From Candidatus Thorarchaeota archaeon MP11T_1 (GTDB lineage: Archaea > Asgardarchaeota > Thorarchaeia > Thorarchaeales > Thorarchaeaceae), in the NCBI GenBank assembly GCA_002825515.1, contig PJET01000022.1, forward strand, positions 1 through 10,067: DNA of 10,067 bases, in the 5' to 3' direction. Each line of letters starts with the position of its first letter. Position 1 is the first letter of the stretch. Of the stretch, positions 1 through 5,496 are shown piece after piece. A model generated the notes under the pieces. The model ran no database searches. It had not been told where the DNA came from and was given only the letters and a program-made list of their open reading frames with translations. A program made the position numbers and the translations under genes.

Positions 1-203
1 CCCGACATGCACGATACACCAATCATCCACCGCTGAGTTCTGTCTCCAAGATGATAGCTATCAAGAGCATTCTGATTTCTGCCAATAGCATCTTTGGTGT
101 AGAATGGCAAAAACGTATCGGTTACTTCTACAGGATAACCATCACTGGTTTGCAGAGCGTGTACAGAACCATTCGCAAATTGTCTTGAACATAATTCTTT
201 CAT
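1..203 (-). CDS. N-terminal part of an unidentified protein, possibly radical SAM (runs off window)
   Basis: The frame is open for 67 codons from an ATG at 203-201 and continues past the window edge, so only the N-terminus is visible. Its start overlaps the stop of the upstream membrane-protein gene as ATGA, which suggests translational coupling. The visible end reads WMIGVSCMSG. In RlmN-like radical SAM proteins, including phage versions, a similar stretch sits just before the CxxxCxxC iron-sulfur motif. That motif would lie outside this window, so the family assignment is inference from about ten residues. No signal peptide or membrane segment is seen. The coding call itself is well supported by the overlap and the open frame. 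Confidence 0.65.
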   Translation of the reverse strand, partial: MKELCSRQFANGSVHALQTSDGYPVEVTDTFLPFYTKDAIGRNQNALDSYHLGDRTQRWMIGVSCMS

Positions 204-514
204 GGATATCTCTTAAAGGCGTCCTTCAATTCTCTATCCCGTTGAAGCAGCTTAGCCATTACTTCATCGGCTTCTGCCTTAGATCGCTTAACCGTTCGCC
301 ACAGAATGATACCACCAATGGCAAAAACTAAAAGCATAGCCACCCCAGTAATTCCCCAGCCAGCAAACTTGGCTATGTCGCCTCCAATGAACCCAAGAGG
401 GAATCCCAATAGAGGACCGAACATCCACCTCCTGTGGATATTCAGAAACATCAGAAAGCTAGTGCATATGAAACCGAATACCAGAATAATCTCACACAGC
501 AACAATGAATCCAT
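200..514 (-). CDS. small multi-pass membrane protein, unknown function
   Basis: A 104-residue protein with hydrophobic segments at about residues 3-25, 30-46 and 52-72. A charged, probably cytoplasmic helical tail (residues 75-104) is rich in Lys, Glu and Arg. I chose the ATG at 514-512, which overlaps the upstream stop codon as TGATG and lies 8 nt after GAGGAG. A GTG one codon earlier is also possible. It sits in a tightly packed minus-strand operon between another membrane-anchored protein and the partial gene at the left edge. I do not recognise a family. A membrane location is clear from composition; the role is not. Confidence 0.8.
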   Translation of the reverse strand: MDSLLLCEIILVFGFICTSFLMFLNIHRRWMFGPLLGFPLGFIGGDIAKFAGWGITGVAMLLVFAIGGIILWRTVKRSKAEADEVMAKLLQRDRELKDAFKRYP

Positions 515-783
515 CACAATGTCTCCTCAAATTGCTTGGATGGCGGCTGAATCGGAAGGAAGTTTCTAGAACCGCAAGTTGCCTCAAGAAGTTTGATCTT
601 AATCTTGAGCAACTTCTCCGTTCGTTCCATGGTATTTATTAGTTGTCCCTGTGCAATCGACAAGTCCAATGTAGCAATCAATGCCTTGTGGCTTTTTTCT
701 AATCGGTAAGATGTCAATACCATAATGGTGGTTGACAAAAGACAGCCGATAGAGAGCAGGACTATTGCAAGTTTGGTTTTCAT
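514..783 (-). CDS. small membrane-anchored protein, unknown function
   Basis: An 89-residue protein starting with two Lys followed by one hydrophobic segment at about residues 4-24. That is a typical signal anchor, or less likely a cleaved signal peptide. The rest is a helical, coiled-coil-prone region (about 25-65) and a short polar tail. An i-spanin would have this layout, but no partner o-spanin or endolysin is recognisable beside it, so I do not assign that role. The start lies only 2 nt after the stop of the gene upstream, and no clear Shine-Dalgarno sequence is present. Translation may therefore depend on reinitiation. Confidence 0.75.
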   Translation of the reverse strand: MKTKLAIVLLSIGCLLSTTIMVLTSYRLEKSHKALIATLDLSIAQGQLINTMERTEKLLKIKIKLLEATCGSRNFLPIQPPSKQFEETL

Positions 784-785
784 AA

Positions 786-1028
786 CTATTTATTGGGATT
801 GTAGTAATACAGATCCTTTACTCGGTACTCTGCTACTTGTGTGTTGGTATATTCGACAACGTGAATATCATTGCAAGGCAGACAAGACAGAACTCGCTCG
901 TAGTCCACGCCTTCCATTCTGGTTTCCTTGGCACGAAGGACAATACGAGCAGCCAAATTCATGGCTGACATATAGCCTTCCTCACGAATTTCTTGTCGCA
1001 TATGCTCTACGAATTCTTCAAAGGTCAT
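786..1028 (-). CDS. hypothetical protein, 80 aa
   Basis: A small soluble protein that I do not recognise. Its N-terminal half is predicted helical and charged, a CLPC pair sits in the middle, and the C-terminus is rich in Tyr and Asn. I chose the ATG at 1028-1026 because it overlaps the upstream stop as ATGA, the junction used repeatedly here. An in-frame ATG four codons earlier (1040) would give 84 residues. Neither start has a good Shine-Dalgarno sequence, so the choice is uncertain. It lies in the same tight operon as its neighbours, which are also tiny and of unknown function. Confidence 0.7.
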   Translation of the reverse strand: MTFEEFVEHMRQEIREEGYMSAMNLAARIVLRAKETRMEGVDYERVLSCLPCNDIHVVEYTNTQVAEYRVKDLYYYNPNK

Positions 1029-1216
1029 TCTTTGTTCCATTCTACGTCAAAGAACCCATCTCCCTGATAGGTAATTCGAGCATCGTTGATAATTTGATTA
1101 GCATAGAATTCAATGCTATTCATTGGGTAATTGGAAAGATGCTCTCCAATCAACTCAATCAAATCGTCAACATAGTATGAATCAATATTTTTCTTCTTAT
1201 CTTTTTTCTTTACCAT
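1025..1216 (-). CDS. hypothetical protein, 63 aa
   Basis: A 63-residue protein with a very lysine-rich start (MVKKKDKKKN) followed by an acidic, helical region and an aromatic C-terminus. No signal peptide, membrane segment or known motif is visible. The ATG overlaps the last 7 nt of the upstream membrane-protein gene, and its stop overlaps the start of the next gene, so it is embedded in a translationally coupled run. I do not recognise it. The coding call rests on the operon packing and the uninterrupted frame. Confidence 0.7.
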   Translation of the reverse strand: MVKKKDKKKNIDSYYVDDLIELIGEHLSNYPMNSIEFYANQIINDARITYQGDGFFDVEWNKE

Positions 1217-1479
1217 GGCTTTTCATCCCACCATTCTTTGATGCCACCATCATAATCTTTATGGGCGAAAAACAAGTGCACACCAGAAACTACCAGTAAT
1301 GCGATAAGAATAATGGGAACCAAGTACCATCCGAAAATCCACCACACCAGCGAACAAACCAGGGTGATAATAGTGAGCGTCAACATAACAGATAGTGCGC
1401 CTACTGTAATATCAACAAGTACCGGGCAAGGTGCGCACAGCCATTTATAGAACTTTTCCAGTTTTTCTAGCTTGCTCAT
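1210..1479 (-). CDS. small two-helix membrane protein, unknown function
   Basis: An 89-residue protein with two long hydrophobic helices at about residues 24-46 and 49-71. They are separated by a very short turn, so it is probably a hairpin in the inner membrane. The N-terminus is lysine-rich with CAPCP at residues 15-19, and the C-terminus is polar and Trp-rich (EWWDEKPW). An AGAGG sequence 6 nt before the ATG supports the start. It follows the preceding gene by 9 nt. No family is recognised. Holins can have two membrane helices, but no lysis gene is identifiable nearby, so that label would be a guess. Confidence 0.8.
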   Translation of the reverse strand: MSKLEKLEKFYKWLCAPCPVLVDITVGALSVMLTLTIITLVCSLVWWIFGWYLVPIILIALLVVSGVHLFFAHKDYDGGIKEWWDEKPW

Positions 1480-1488
1480 TTTTTACCT

Positions 1489-1836
1489 CTATGTCAGGCT
1501 GAGGCTAAACCTCTTCACCTGGTTAAGAAATACTCCCTCACTGAATTCGCCAACAATGCCATACATTTTCCATATACACTTGGCGGTCAGTTTTGCCAGC
1601 TCACGTAAATACTCATCGTCCTCTTCGCTGCACTCAGTGCCCAGGGCAGAGAAATTCACATCAATGTGGCCAAGTATGACATCAATTTTGTCATCCATGC
1701 AACCAGGCAACAAACCAAAGTCTTCCACTTGAATCTCTAGTTCATCCTTCAAATGTCGCATGAAAATCACATTAGGCAGCTTATCGAAATCAAGTTCGCT
1801 AGCTGTCCTTAGGAAATCCAAAAGATACTCTTTCAT
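1489..1836 (-). CDS. hypothetical acidic protein, 115 aa
   Basis: An acidic soluble protein starting MKEYLLDFLR. I chose this start because GGAG lies 6 nt before the ATG and the previous gene stops just 1 nt upstream. A longer in-frame version beginning at 1899 would overlap that gene by 62 nt and is unlikely. It contains mixed helical and strand-like segments, with an acidic patch (EEDDE) at about residues 73-77. There is no signal peptide, membrane helix or recognisable catalytic motif. I cannot assign a family. Confidence 0.75.
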   Translation of the reverse strand: MKEYLLDFLRTASELDFDKLPNVIFMRHLKDELEIQVEDFGLLPGCMDDKIDVILGHIDVNFSALGTECSEEDDEYLRELAKLTAKCIWKMYGIVGEFSEGVFLNQVKRFSLSLT

Positions 1837-1837
1837 T

Positions 1838-2041
1838 TCAAGCTCCTGGATATTTATCGTTATAACACTTGGCACATACTTTATCCCAGTCGCAATCACA
1901 TTCTTTGTGGCTACGACCGGCTTCGTATGCTACTTCCCACAATCTTACAACCATCTTGGGAAGCATAATGCCCCAATTTTGTTCTGTAGGCTTAAATTCT
2001 TTTACAATTTTGTTCCAAGCCTCGATTGCTTTATCAGACAT
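1838..2041 (-). CDS. small protein with C-terminal cysteine cluster (possible zinc site)
   Basis: A 67-residue protein. The N-terminal two thirds are helical, and the C-terminus carries CDCDWDKVCAKC at about residues 49-60: four cysteines spaced Cx1C and Cx2C that could bind a metal ion. GGAG lies 6 nt before the ATG at 2041, and the gap to the upstream gene is 3 nt. Zinc binding is inferred from spacing only. I do not recognise the family. Similar tiny metal-binding proteins are common among early or accessory phage genes. Confidence 0.75.
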   Translation of the reverse strand: MSDKAIEAWNKIVKEFKPTEQNWGIMLPKMVVRLWEVAYEAGRSHKECDCDWDKVCAKCYNDKYPGA

Positions 2042-2044
2042 CTA

Positions 2045-2230
2045 TTACTCCGAATCAGTTAATGGCTTTCTAAGTCTGATATTTCTATCATACTCATCTA
2101 GTGCATCATAGAAACTTCCACGCCAGTCGGCATCGTGATCTCCAACTAGATGTTTTACTACATCTTCCATATGGACTATTTCGCCACAATGCTTACATAT
2201 ATAATTGATTATGATAGAATTGTTTTTCAT
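2045..2230 (-). CDS. small C2H2 zinc-finger-like protein
   Basis: A 61-residue protein whose residues 12-32 show C-x2-C-x11-H-x4-H, the spacing of a classical C2H2 zinc finger (C12, C15, H27, H32). The rest is charged, with an acidic central part and a basic patch (RNIRLRK). DNA, RNA or protein binding is inferred from the finger, with no direct evidence. The ATG at 2230 follows GAGGAACA, and the gene begins only 11 nt after the CCA end of the tRNA-like gene upstream. Its ribosome binding site therefore lies in the trailer released by tRNA 3' processing and touches an inverted repeat with that gene. Confidence 0.8.
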   Translation of the reverse strand: MKNNSIIINYICKHCGEIVHMEDVVKHLVGDHDADWRGSFYDALDEYDRNIRLRKPLTDSE

Positions 2231-2237
2231 TGTTCCT

Positions 2238-2330
2238 CGATTGGTCGGGCGCCAGGGAATTGAACCCCAATCACATGGACGTTACTAATCATATGCGTCG
2301 TACGCCACATATAGTTTTCTCGACCAATCG
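2238..2330 (-). repeat. 10-bp perfect inverted repeat pairing the tRNA-like 3' end with its interior
   Basis: The 10-mer at 2238-2247 (cgattggtcg) is exactly reverse-complementary to 2321-2330 (cgaccaatcg). In the minus-strand RNA the interior copy could pair with the last three acceptor-stem bases, the discriminator, the CCA and the following four bases. It would reach the first G of the downstream GAGG Shine-Dalgarno. This pairing and the normal acceptor helix exclude each other. The repeat is seen directly; any switching role is inference. Confidence 0.6.
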
Positions 2331-2358
2331 GCAGCGTATCCCACCAGCTGCGCGCCCG
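2242..2358 (-). tRNA. atypical tRNA-like gene, isotype unclear, 113 nt plus encoded CCA
   Basis: The ends are those of a tRNA: a perfect 7-bp acceptor stem (CGGGCGC with GCGCCCG), discriminator A, encoded CCA, and a T-arm with loop TTCAATT. A D-arm-like AGC/GCT with GG in the loop is present, but position 8 is G instead of the nearly invariant U. The middle is abnormal. At 113 nt it is far longer than class I (about 73) or class II (about 85-90) tRNAs, and no 5-bp stem with a 7-nt anticodon loop is found. The best hairpin, at 2291-2312, has 7 bp and an 8-nt loop containing T-ACG-A, so Arg(ACG) is a weak possibility. It may be a tRNA with an insertion, a decayed tRNA, or a tRNA-like structure with another job. 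It follows tRNA-Glu by 7 nt. Confidence 0.55.
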
Positions 2359-2365
2359 CTGTTTG

Positions 2366-2441
2366 TGGTGCTCCCAGGGGGAATTGAACCCGCCATCCCC
2401 AGATTGAAAGTCTGGTATCCTAGCCACTAGACTATGGGAGC
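2366..2441 (-). tRNA. tRNA-Glu (anticodon TTC)
   Basis: A cloverleaf can be folded on the minus strand. The acceptor GCTCCCA pairs with TGGGAGC, followed by A and an encoded CCA. The anticodon stem CCAGA/TCTGG encloses loop CTTTCAA, giving anticodon TTC, which reads GAA/GAG. The D-loop sequence is like bacterial tRNA-Glu, and the T-loop is TTCAATT. The T-stem has one C-C mismatch. It begins 8 nt after the stop codon of the lipoprotein gene and ends 7 nt before the tRNA-like gene, so all are probably cut from one transcript. The sequence context does not show whether it offsets a codon bias of the phage. Confidence 0.93.
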
Positions 2442-2449
2442 ATGTTGTT

Positions 2450-3019
2450 TTATTGTTTGGTTCCTCTCATTTCAAACTTGTATGTGCAATCGTAGTTGAC
2501 AGTGGTGAAGTCTTCAATCTCTTCATCCCAAGCCAGACAATCGTTGCCAACATAATGCTTGGTATAGTCAGCCGTCATGTCCAGTTCTGTAAATGACAGA
2601 TCGGCATTAAACTCATATAGCTCTGTTACACAGCTCCAGCTCATACCTTCTTCGATATCAATGACAAGACTGAACAGCTCTCCATCAGTGGAGGTAAGCA
2701 CGAAGTCACCGCTAATCCACAAGTAGGTATCTTGGACAGCAGCAACAGTCCAGAGCCCTGCATCTTGCCATCCTTCTGGATCGTACACAAATTCTTCATC
2801 ACAACTATTACTCACAATATTGTACTCTGTGAGATAATAACCAGTTGCATCCAAGGCACCTACTGGCTGTGCATCTGGATGATCGTGGACAGCGGGGACC
2901 ATATCGCTGCAACAAAAGTCGCAGGTACATTCCTCGCACTCTTCAGTGGCTTCAGTATCACTGCGCCCACATGCACCAATCAAAGCCACACACGCCAAAC
3001 CGAGTAAAGACTTCTTCAT
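2450..3019 (-). CDS. cysteine-rich lipoprotein, unknown function
   Basis: A 189-residue exported lipoprotein. It begins MKKSLLGLACVALIGAC with a lipobox-like IGAC, so Cys17 would be lipidated and the signal removed by signal peptidase II. Right after it is a cysteine-rich acidic stretch (five Cys between about 28 and 37). The rest is an acidic, strand-rich domain with four further Cys that could form disulfides in the periplasm. The start overlaps the upstream stop as TGATG, with GAGGAG just before. A GTG one codon earlier is also possible. I recognise no family. Phage-encoded lipoproteins can act in superinfection exclusion, but nothing specific shows that here. Confidence 0.85.
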   Translation of the reverse strand: MKKSLLGLACVALIGACGRSDTEATEECEECTCDFCCSDMVPAVHDHPDAQPVGALDATGYYLTEYNIVSNSCDEEFVYDPEGWQDAGLWTVAAVQDTYLWISGDFVLTSTDGELFSLVIDIEEGMSWSCVTELYEFNADLSFTELDMTADYTKHYVGNDCLAWDEEIEDFTTVNYDCTYKFEMRGTKQ

Positions 3020-3330
3020 CACTTCTCCTCATCGTTCTGTTGATCAGCGGGTGTATTATCACCCGCTTCCTTTTTAGCAGCTTTCTTGGCTGCTTTTGCT
3101 TTTCGATCTTCAATACGCTTGTGTAAGCGCGCACGCTCGCGTTTAGCCCCCGCTCCAGGACCGAGCAACTCGTCCAACCGAGCAAGCTGTTGCTCATCGG
3201 TACGCGCAGTCCGAGCCTCTTGACGCGCAACTCGCGCCTCTTCTTTGGCCTTCTTGCGGTCTTCCCACACACCGCGAGCCCGAGATTGTGCTTCAGAGAT
3301 ATAGGTGTTACCTTTCTCGTCCTTAGCCAT
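3019..3330 (-). CDS. highly charged coiled-coil protein, unknown function
   Basis: A 103-residue, very hydrophilic protein dominated by Ala, Arg, Lys and Glu, predicted as a long helix or coiled coil between about residues 10 and 93. The C-terminal tail is acidic. Around residues 44-73 it reads TDEQQLARLDELLGPGAGAK, then a basic helix. I have an impression that a similar LDxxLGxGxGAxxER motif recurs in small phage and bacterial proteins, but cannot verify it here. AAAGGAG lies 7 nt before the ATG. The codons are GC-richer than those of the neighbours. No catalytic residues, signal or membrane helix are visible. Confidence 0.75.
   Translation of the reverse strand: MAKDEKGNTYISEAQSRARGVWEDRKKAKEEARVARQEARTARTDEQQLARLDELLGPGAGAKRERARLHKRIEDRKAKAAKKAAKKEAGDNTPADQQNDEEK
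3046..3075 (+). terminator. plus-strand intrinsic terminator-like hairpin inside the charged coiled-coil gene
   Basis: Positions 3046-3053 (agcgggtg) and 3060-3067 (cacccgct) form a perfect 8-bp stem with a 6-nt loop, followed on the plus strand by cctttttag. This is the layout of a Rho-independent terminator for plus-strand transcripts. On the minus strand, where all genes lie, no T-tract follows. The hairpin is inside coding sequence, so it could be coincidental, but it would stop antisense transcription. Confidence 0.4.
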
Positions 3331-3622
3331 CTTTATTCTCCTTTGAATATTGTGTAAAAAATCTGCCGCTTTCCCATATTGAGAGATTTGGAATATCTAA
3401 TATTCTGAGACAGAAATTCTCTGCTTCTTCAATACTCTCTCGTTCTATTATCAGGTAATCATCTAGACTACCATTTAGCATAATGCCGACAGTTTTCAGC
3501 GTGCTAGAAAACTTCCAAGCATCTTGAATTAACACACAATACTTCCATCCACATGATTGATAATGTGAATACATAAAAGCTTTCAATATACCAAAGCTGG
3601 AAATATTGTATCGTCTATTCAT
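3323..3622 (-). CDS. hypothetical protein, 99 aa
   Basis: A soluble 99-residue protein with mixed composition, many aromatic residues and an acidic segment (ERESIEEAENF) at about residues 60-70. No known motif, signal or membrane segment is seen. The ATG follows the upstream stop codon by 2 nt. An AAAGGA lies inside the end of the upstream gene, rather far from the start. Its stop overlaps the next start by 8 nt. I do not recognise it. Confidence 0.72.
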   Translation of the reverse strand: MNRRYNISSFGILKAFMYSHYQSCGWKYCVLIQDAWKFSSTLKTVGIMLNGSLDDYLIIERESIEEAENFCLRILDIPNLSIWESGRFFTQYSKENKDG

Positions 3623-3624
3623 GG

Positions 3625-3921
3625 CTAGTTGGCATCCTTTGGCGAGAATGAAGTCGGAGGAGTAATGAGAGATTGAGAAATCAAATCCTCAAGTCTTTTA
3701 ACTCGTGCCCCTAATCTCTCTATCCCTGCAAGCAGCAGCAACAAAGACTTAGAGAGTTCTCCTTGTGACAGCCCCAACTTACCCACGCTTTTTGCCAAGT
3801 CAGCAACAAGGGCTTCAACAAGCTCCAATCTTTCCTCTACCGTGCCATCCACTTTTTGAAACTGTTCGATAGCTCTATTGAGCAACTCTGCTGCTTTTTC
3901 GTTTGAATTATTATCTGTCAT
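3625..3921 (-). CDS. hypothetical helical (coiled-coil) protein, 98 aa
   Basis: Begins MTDNNSNEKAAELL. The start was chosen because it overlaps the upstream stop as ATGA, with AGG/GCAGG just before it. A longer frame to 4143 would run across the membrane protein upstream and is not credible. The protein is almost entirely helical with leucine-rich heptad-like repeats (about residues 8-80), including a run of five Leu, which suggests an oligomerising coiled coil. The C-terminus is a short Pro/Ser-rich tail. No enzymatic motif is seen and no function can be assigned. Confidence 0.75.
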   Translation of the reverse strand: MTDNNSNEKAAELLNRAIEQFQKVDGTVEERLELVEALVADLAKSVGKLGLSQGELSKSLLLLLAGIERLGARVKRLEDLISQSLITPPTSFSPKDAN

Positions 3922-4214
3922 CCTGCACCTGTAAGCATTGCAACTTTGATAAACCATCCGAAACCTAGAGCCATCAAAGCATGTATCACAGCAACTAATA
4001 AAAGCATTGCGTGTTCTGATAATTCGCGTTCTTTTACGTCGTCGTAAGATACTCCATGAAATAACCCCCACGTAAACATGAGCCCCAACGCAATACCAAA
4101 TTGCAAGTTGGGAGCCCCAAGTGGGATAATAAACCATCCCCACATTACAGTGAGCACTTTTGCTCGCAACATGGAGATGAGAAAACTAAATACTAATAGG
4201 AGTAACCACCCCAT
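3918..4214 (-). CDS. small multi-pass membrane protein, unknown function
   Basis: A 98-residue protein with hydrophobic segments at about residues 2-16, 20-32, 38-54 and 69-90. It is therefore an integral inner-membrane protein with three or four helices and a charged loop (about 57-68). The ATG at 4214 overlaps the upstream stop as TGATG, and AAGG lies about 8 nt upstream. A GTG one codon earlier is possible. It is coupled by ATGA to the coiled-coil gene that follows. No family is recognised. Confidence 0.78.
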   Translation of the reverse strand: MGWLLLLVFSFLISMLRAKVLTVMWGWFIIPLGAPNLQFGIALGLMFTWGLFHGVSYDDVKERELSEHAMLLLVAVIHALMALGFGWFIKVAMLTGAG

Positions 4215-4501
4215 CACGCCGCCTTGGTCTTTCGTCCCTTGTCAATAATGGCCTGGAGAACGTCAGCGTGCTTCTTGAGCCCAGTAGTATCCCAGTTGTT
4301 ATACCGGCTGCGGTTCCGGCTCTTGCCGTCCTTCTCTTGTGCGGCGGTCCAAGAAGGCTTACCTTCCTCCAAGTATCGCTCCCAACGAGCAATCTTCATC
4401 ATGATGCGACGAAGAGCTTTGCTGGCGCGAGCCATACGGCGTTTGCCGCTGCTGCTCTTGGAAATTTTATTGCCTCCGCCTTTACCCTTCTTCTTGCCCA
4501 T
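4214..4501 (-). CDS. small strongly basic protein, unknown function
   Basis: A 95-residue protein with a Lys/Gly-rich disordered start (MGKKKGKGGG), a basic helical middle and a Lys-rich end, giving a high net positive charge. Nucleic-acid binding is plausible from charge alone but not shown. The start has one of the best ribosome binding sites in the window (GGAGGA, 7 nt before ATG), which suggests strong translation. The first 20 nt overlap the end of the upstream gene. Codon use is GC-richer than in the neighbours. I do not recognise a family. Confidence 0.78.
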   Translation of the reverse strand: MGKKKGKGGGNKISKSSSGKRRMARASKALRRIMMKIARWERYLEEGKPSWTAAQEKDGKSRNRSRYNNWDTTGLKKHADVLQAIIDKGRKTKAA

Positions 4502-4919
4502 TGTTCTTTCCTCCGTTAAAAAGATTCCTCCAAAAATATTGGAGCTTGTAAAGATCAGCCGTTGGGTTGATCAAGTTATACCTATGGGATAACTGCGCCA
4601 TACAGGATAGAATCCTACCAAAGCTCCATCCTAACGGCACAGATACTATCTTCCAATTCTTCCATCCATTATACTGACGTTTGTCTACAGCATAAATGGT
4701 TTCGCCATTTCCATTTTGTATTGTAATGTGTTCTTTTTCGCCTTCTTTATTTATTACACTGAACACATATGTCTTTTCCCATGCCACCCAACCGCCGCCA
4801 TATCTATTCTCGTCAAGTCGGACTGCTGCTGGACGCTCTACTATAACTAGATTATAAGTTCTCTTGACTTCGTCCGCAAATTCAATCAATTCCTTAGGCG
4901 ACAGCTGTAAATAATTCAT
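4482..4919 (-). CDS. hypothetical protein, 145 aa
   Basis: Begins MNYLQLSPKELIEFADEVKR. The start was selected because it overlaps the stop of the cREC-type gene as ATGA. An ATG four codons earlier is possible. The protein is soluble, with an N-terminal helix, a strand-rich middle containing a GGGW stretch at about residues 41-44, and a C-terminal part rich in aromatic residues and Asn. I see no catalytic motif and no known family. Coupling to the cREC-type gene hints at a shared process, but nothing more direct. Confidence 0.75.
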   Translation of the reverse strand: MNYLQLSPKELIEFADEVKRTYNLVIVERPAAVRLDENRYGGGWVAWEKTYVFSVINKEGEKEHITIQNGNGETIYAVDKRQYNGWKNWKIVSVPLGWSFGRILSCMAQLSHRYNLINPTADLYKLQYFWRNLFNGGKNNGQEEG

Positions 4920-5275
4920 GGTAGTTCCCACTTCTCGGGTGTGGGATCTCCAACTATTGCAGTTAATCCATCGGGGTGGTATCTATTGATCGTGGCCACC
5001 ATATTTTCACGGCCAACTACATTGGCTGTATGAACCCATATCTTTCCCTTGGGCCAATAACCAGTCTCAGCCATCCACTTGGTTAAGTCGTATCCGGTGA
5101 TTTCACTGCCCATATCGTGATCTAGAGATAGGTCATTCACTAAACCCAGCTCTAGCAGTCTTTTTACACTATTAACACTTCGGACGATAATCCATTTGTG
5201 CCATTCTTCCATGCCACCCTTCCATGACCCAACATCTGGCCCATGTCTGATATCGTCCATATATACGTTAAACAT
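4916..5275 (-). CDS. cyclic-phosphate processing receiver (cREC) domain protein
   Basis: The 119 residues fit a single receiver-like domain of the cREC type. Visible motifs are VYMDDIR at residues 4-10 (acidic pair D7/D8), SLDHDMG at 50-56 (D52/D54), TGYDL at 60-64 and VHTANVVGRENM at 81-92. Families with this pattern (VxLDDxR, SLDHDLG, TGYDL, HSxNPxGxxNM) have been proposed from comparative genomics to process cyclic-phosphate ends or nucleotides, often in conflict or RNA-repair settings. The biochemical role is, as far as I know, not established. The start forms TAATG with the upstream stop and has GAGGG 5 nt before it. In a phage with its own tRNAs, healing of cleaved tRNA ends is one possible job, but this is inference. 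Confidence 0.8.
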   Translation of the reverse strand: MFNVYMDDIRHGPDVGSWKGGMEEWHKWIIVRSVNSVKRLLELGLVNDLSLDHDMGSEITGYDLTKWMAETGYWPKGKIWVHTANVVGRENMVATINRYHPDGLTAIVGDPTPEKWELP

Positions 5276-5496
5276 TAGAACCCTCTTTTGAGTTCTTCTA
5301 TCTCCCCAAACTCATTGATGATATCACGCACGTTAGTTCCCAATAACTTCTGAGCAACTTGAAGCTGTTGGCAATCCAACTGACAGATAGCAGCATGGAG
5401 CATTTTAACTGCTTTGTCTAAATCTGCCGCTCGTGTTGTAACAAATCCATTCTTTTCAAGATGGCGGCGATACAATGTCTTGCGTTCATCAAACAT
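5275..5496 (-). CDS. hypothetical helical protein, 73 aa
   Basis: A mostly helical small protein with a basic N-terminus and two cysteines (CQLDC at about residues 38-42) in the middle. There is no signal, membrane segment or recognisable motif. The start overlaps the end of the upstream gene by 8 nt behind a GGA-A-rich stretch, and its stop shares one base with the start of the cREC-type gene, so the two are likely co-translated. The function is unknown. Confidence 0.7.
   Translation of the reverse strand: MFDERKTLYRRHLEKNGFVTTRAADLDKAVKMLHAAICQLDCQQLQVAQKLLGTNVRDIINEFGEIEELKRGF

Noticed and set aside
514..1040. Spanin or holin cassette among the small membrane proteins
   Set aside because: Size and layout alone are compatible, but no endolysin or paired o-spanin is recognisable nearby.
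104..1180. Plus-strand open frames at 104-331, 306-569 and 725-1180
   Set aside because: They are antisense to well-packed minus-strand genes with ribosome sites and have no ribosome sites or recognisable products of their own.
2227..2430. 66-codon open frames on both strands across the two tRNA genes
   Set aside because: They lie entirely over the tRNA-Glu and the tRNA-like gene and their translations are typical of reading through tRNA sequence (for example FQSGDGGFNSPWEHH).
3922..4143. N-terminal extension of the 98-aa coiled-coil protein
   Set aside because: It is an out-of-frame reading of the upstream membrane-protein gene; the ATGA start at 3921 with a ribosome site is far better.
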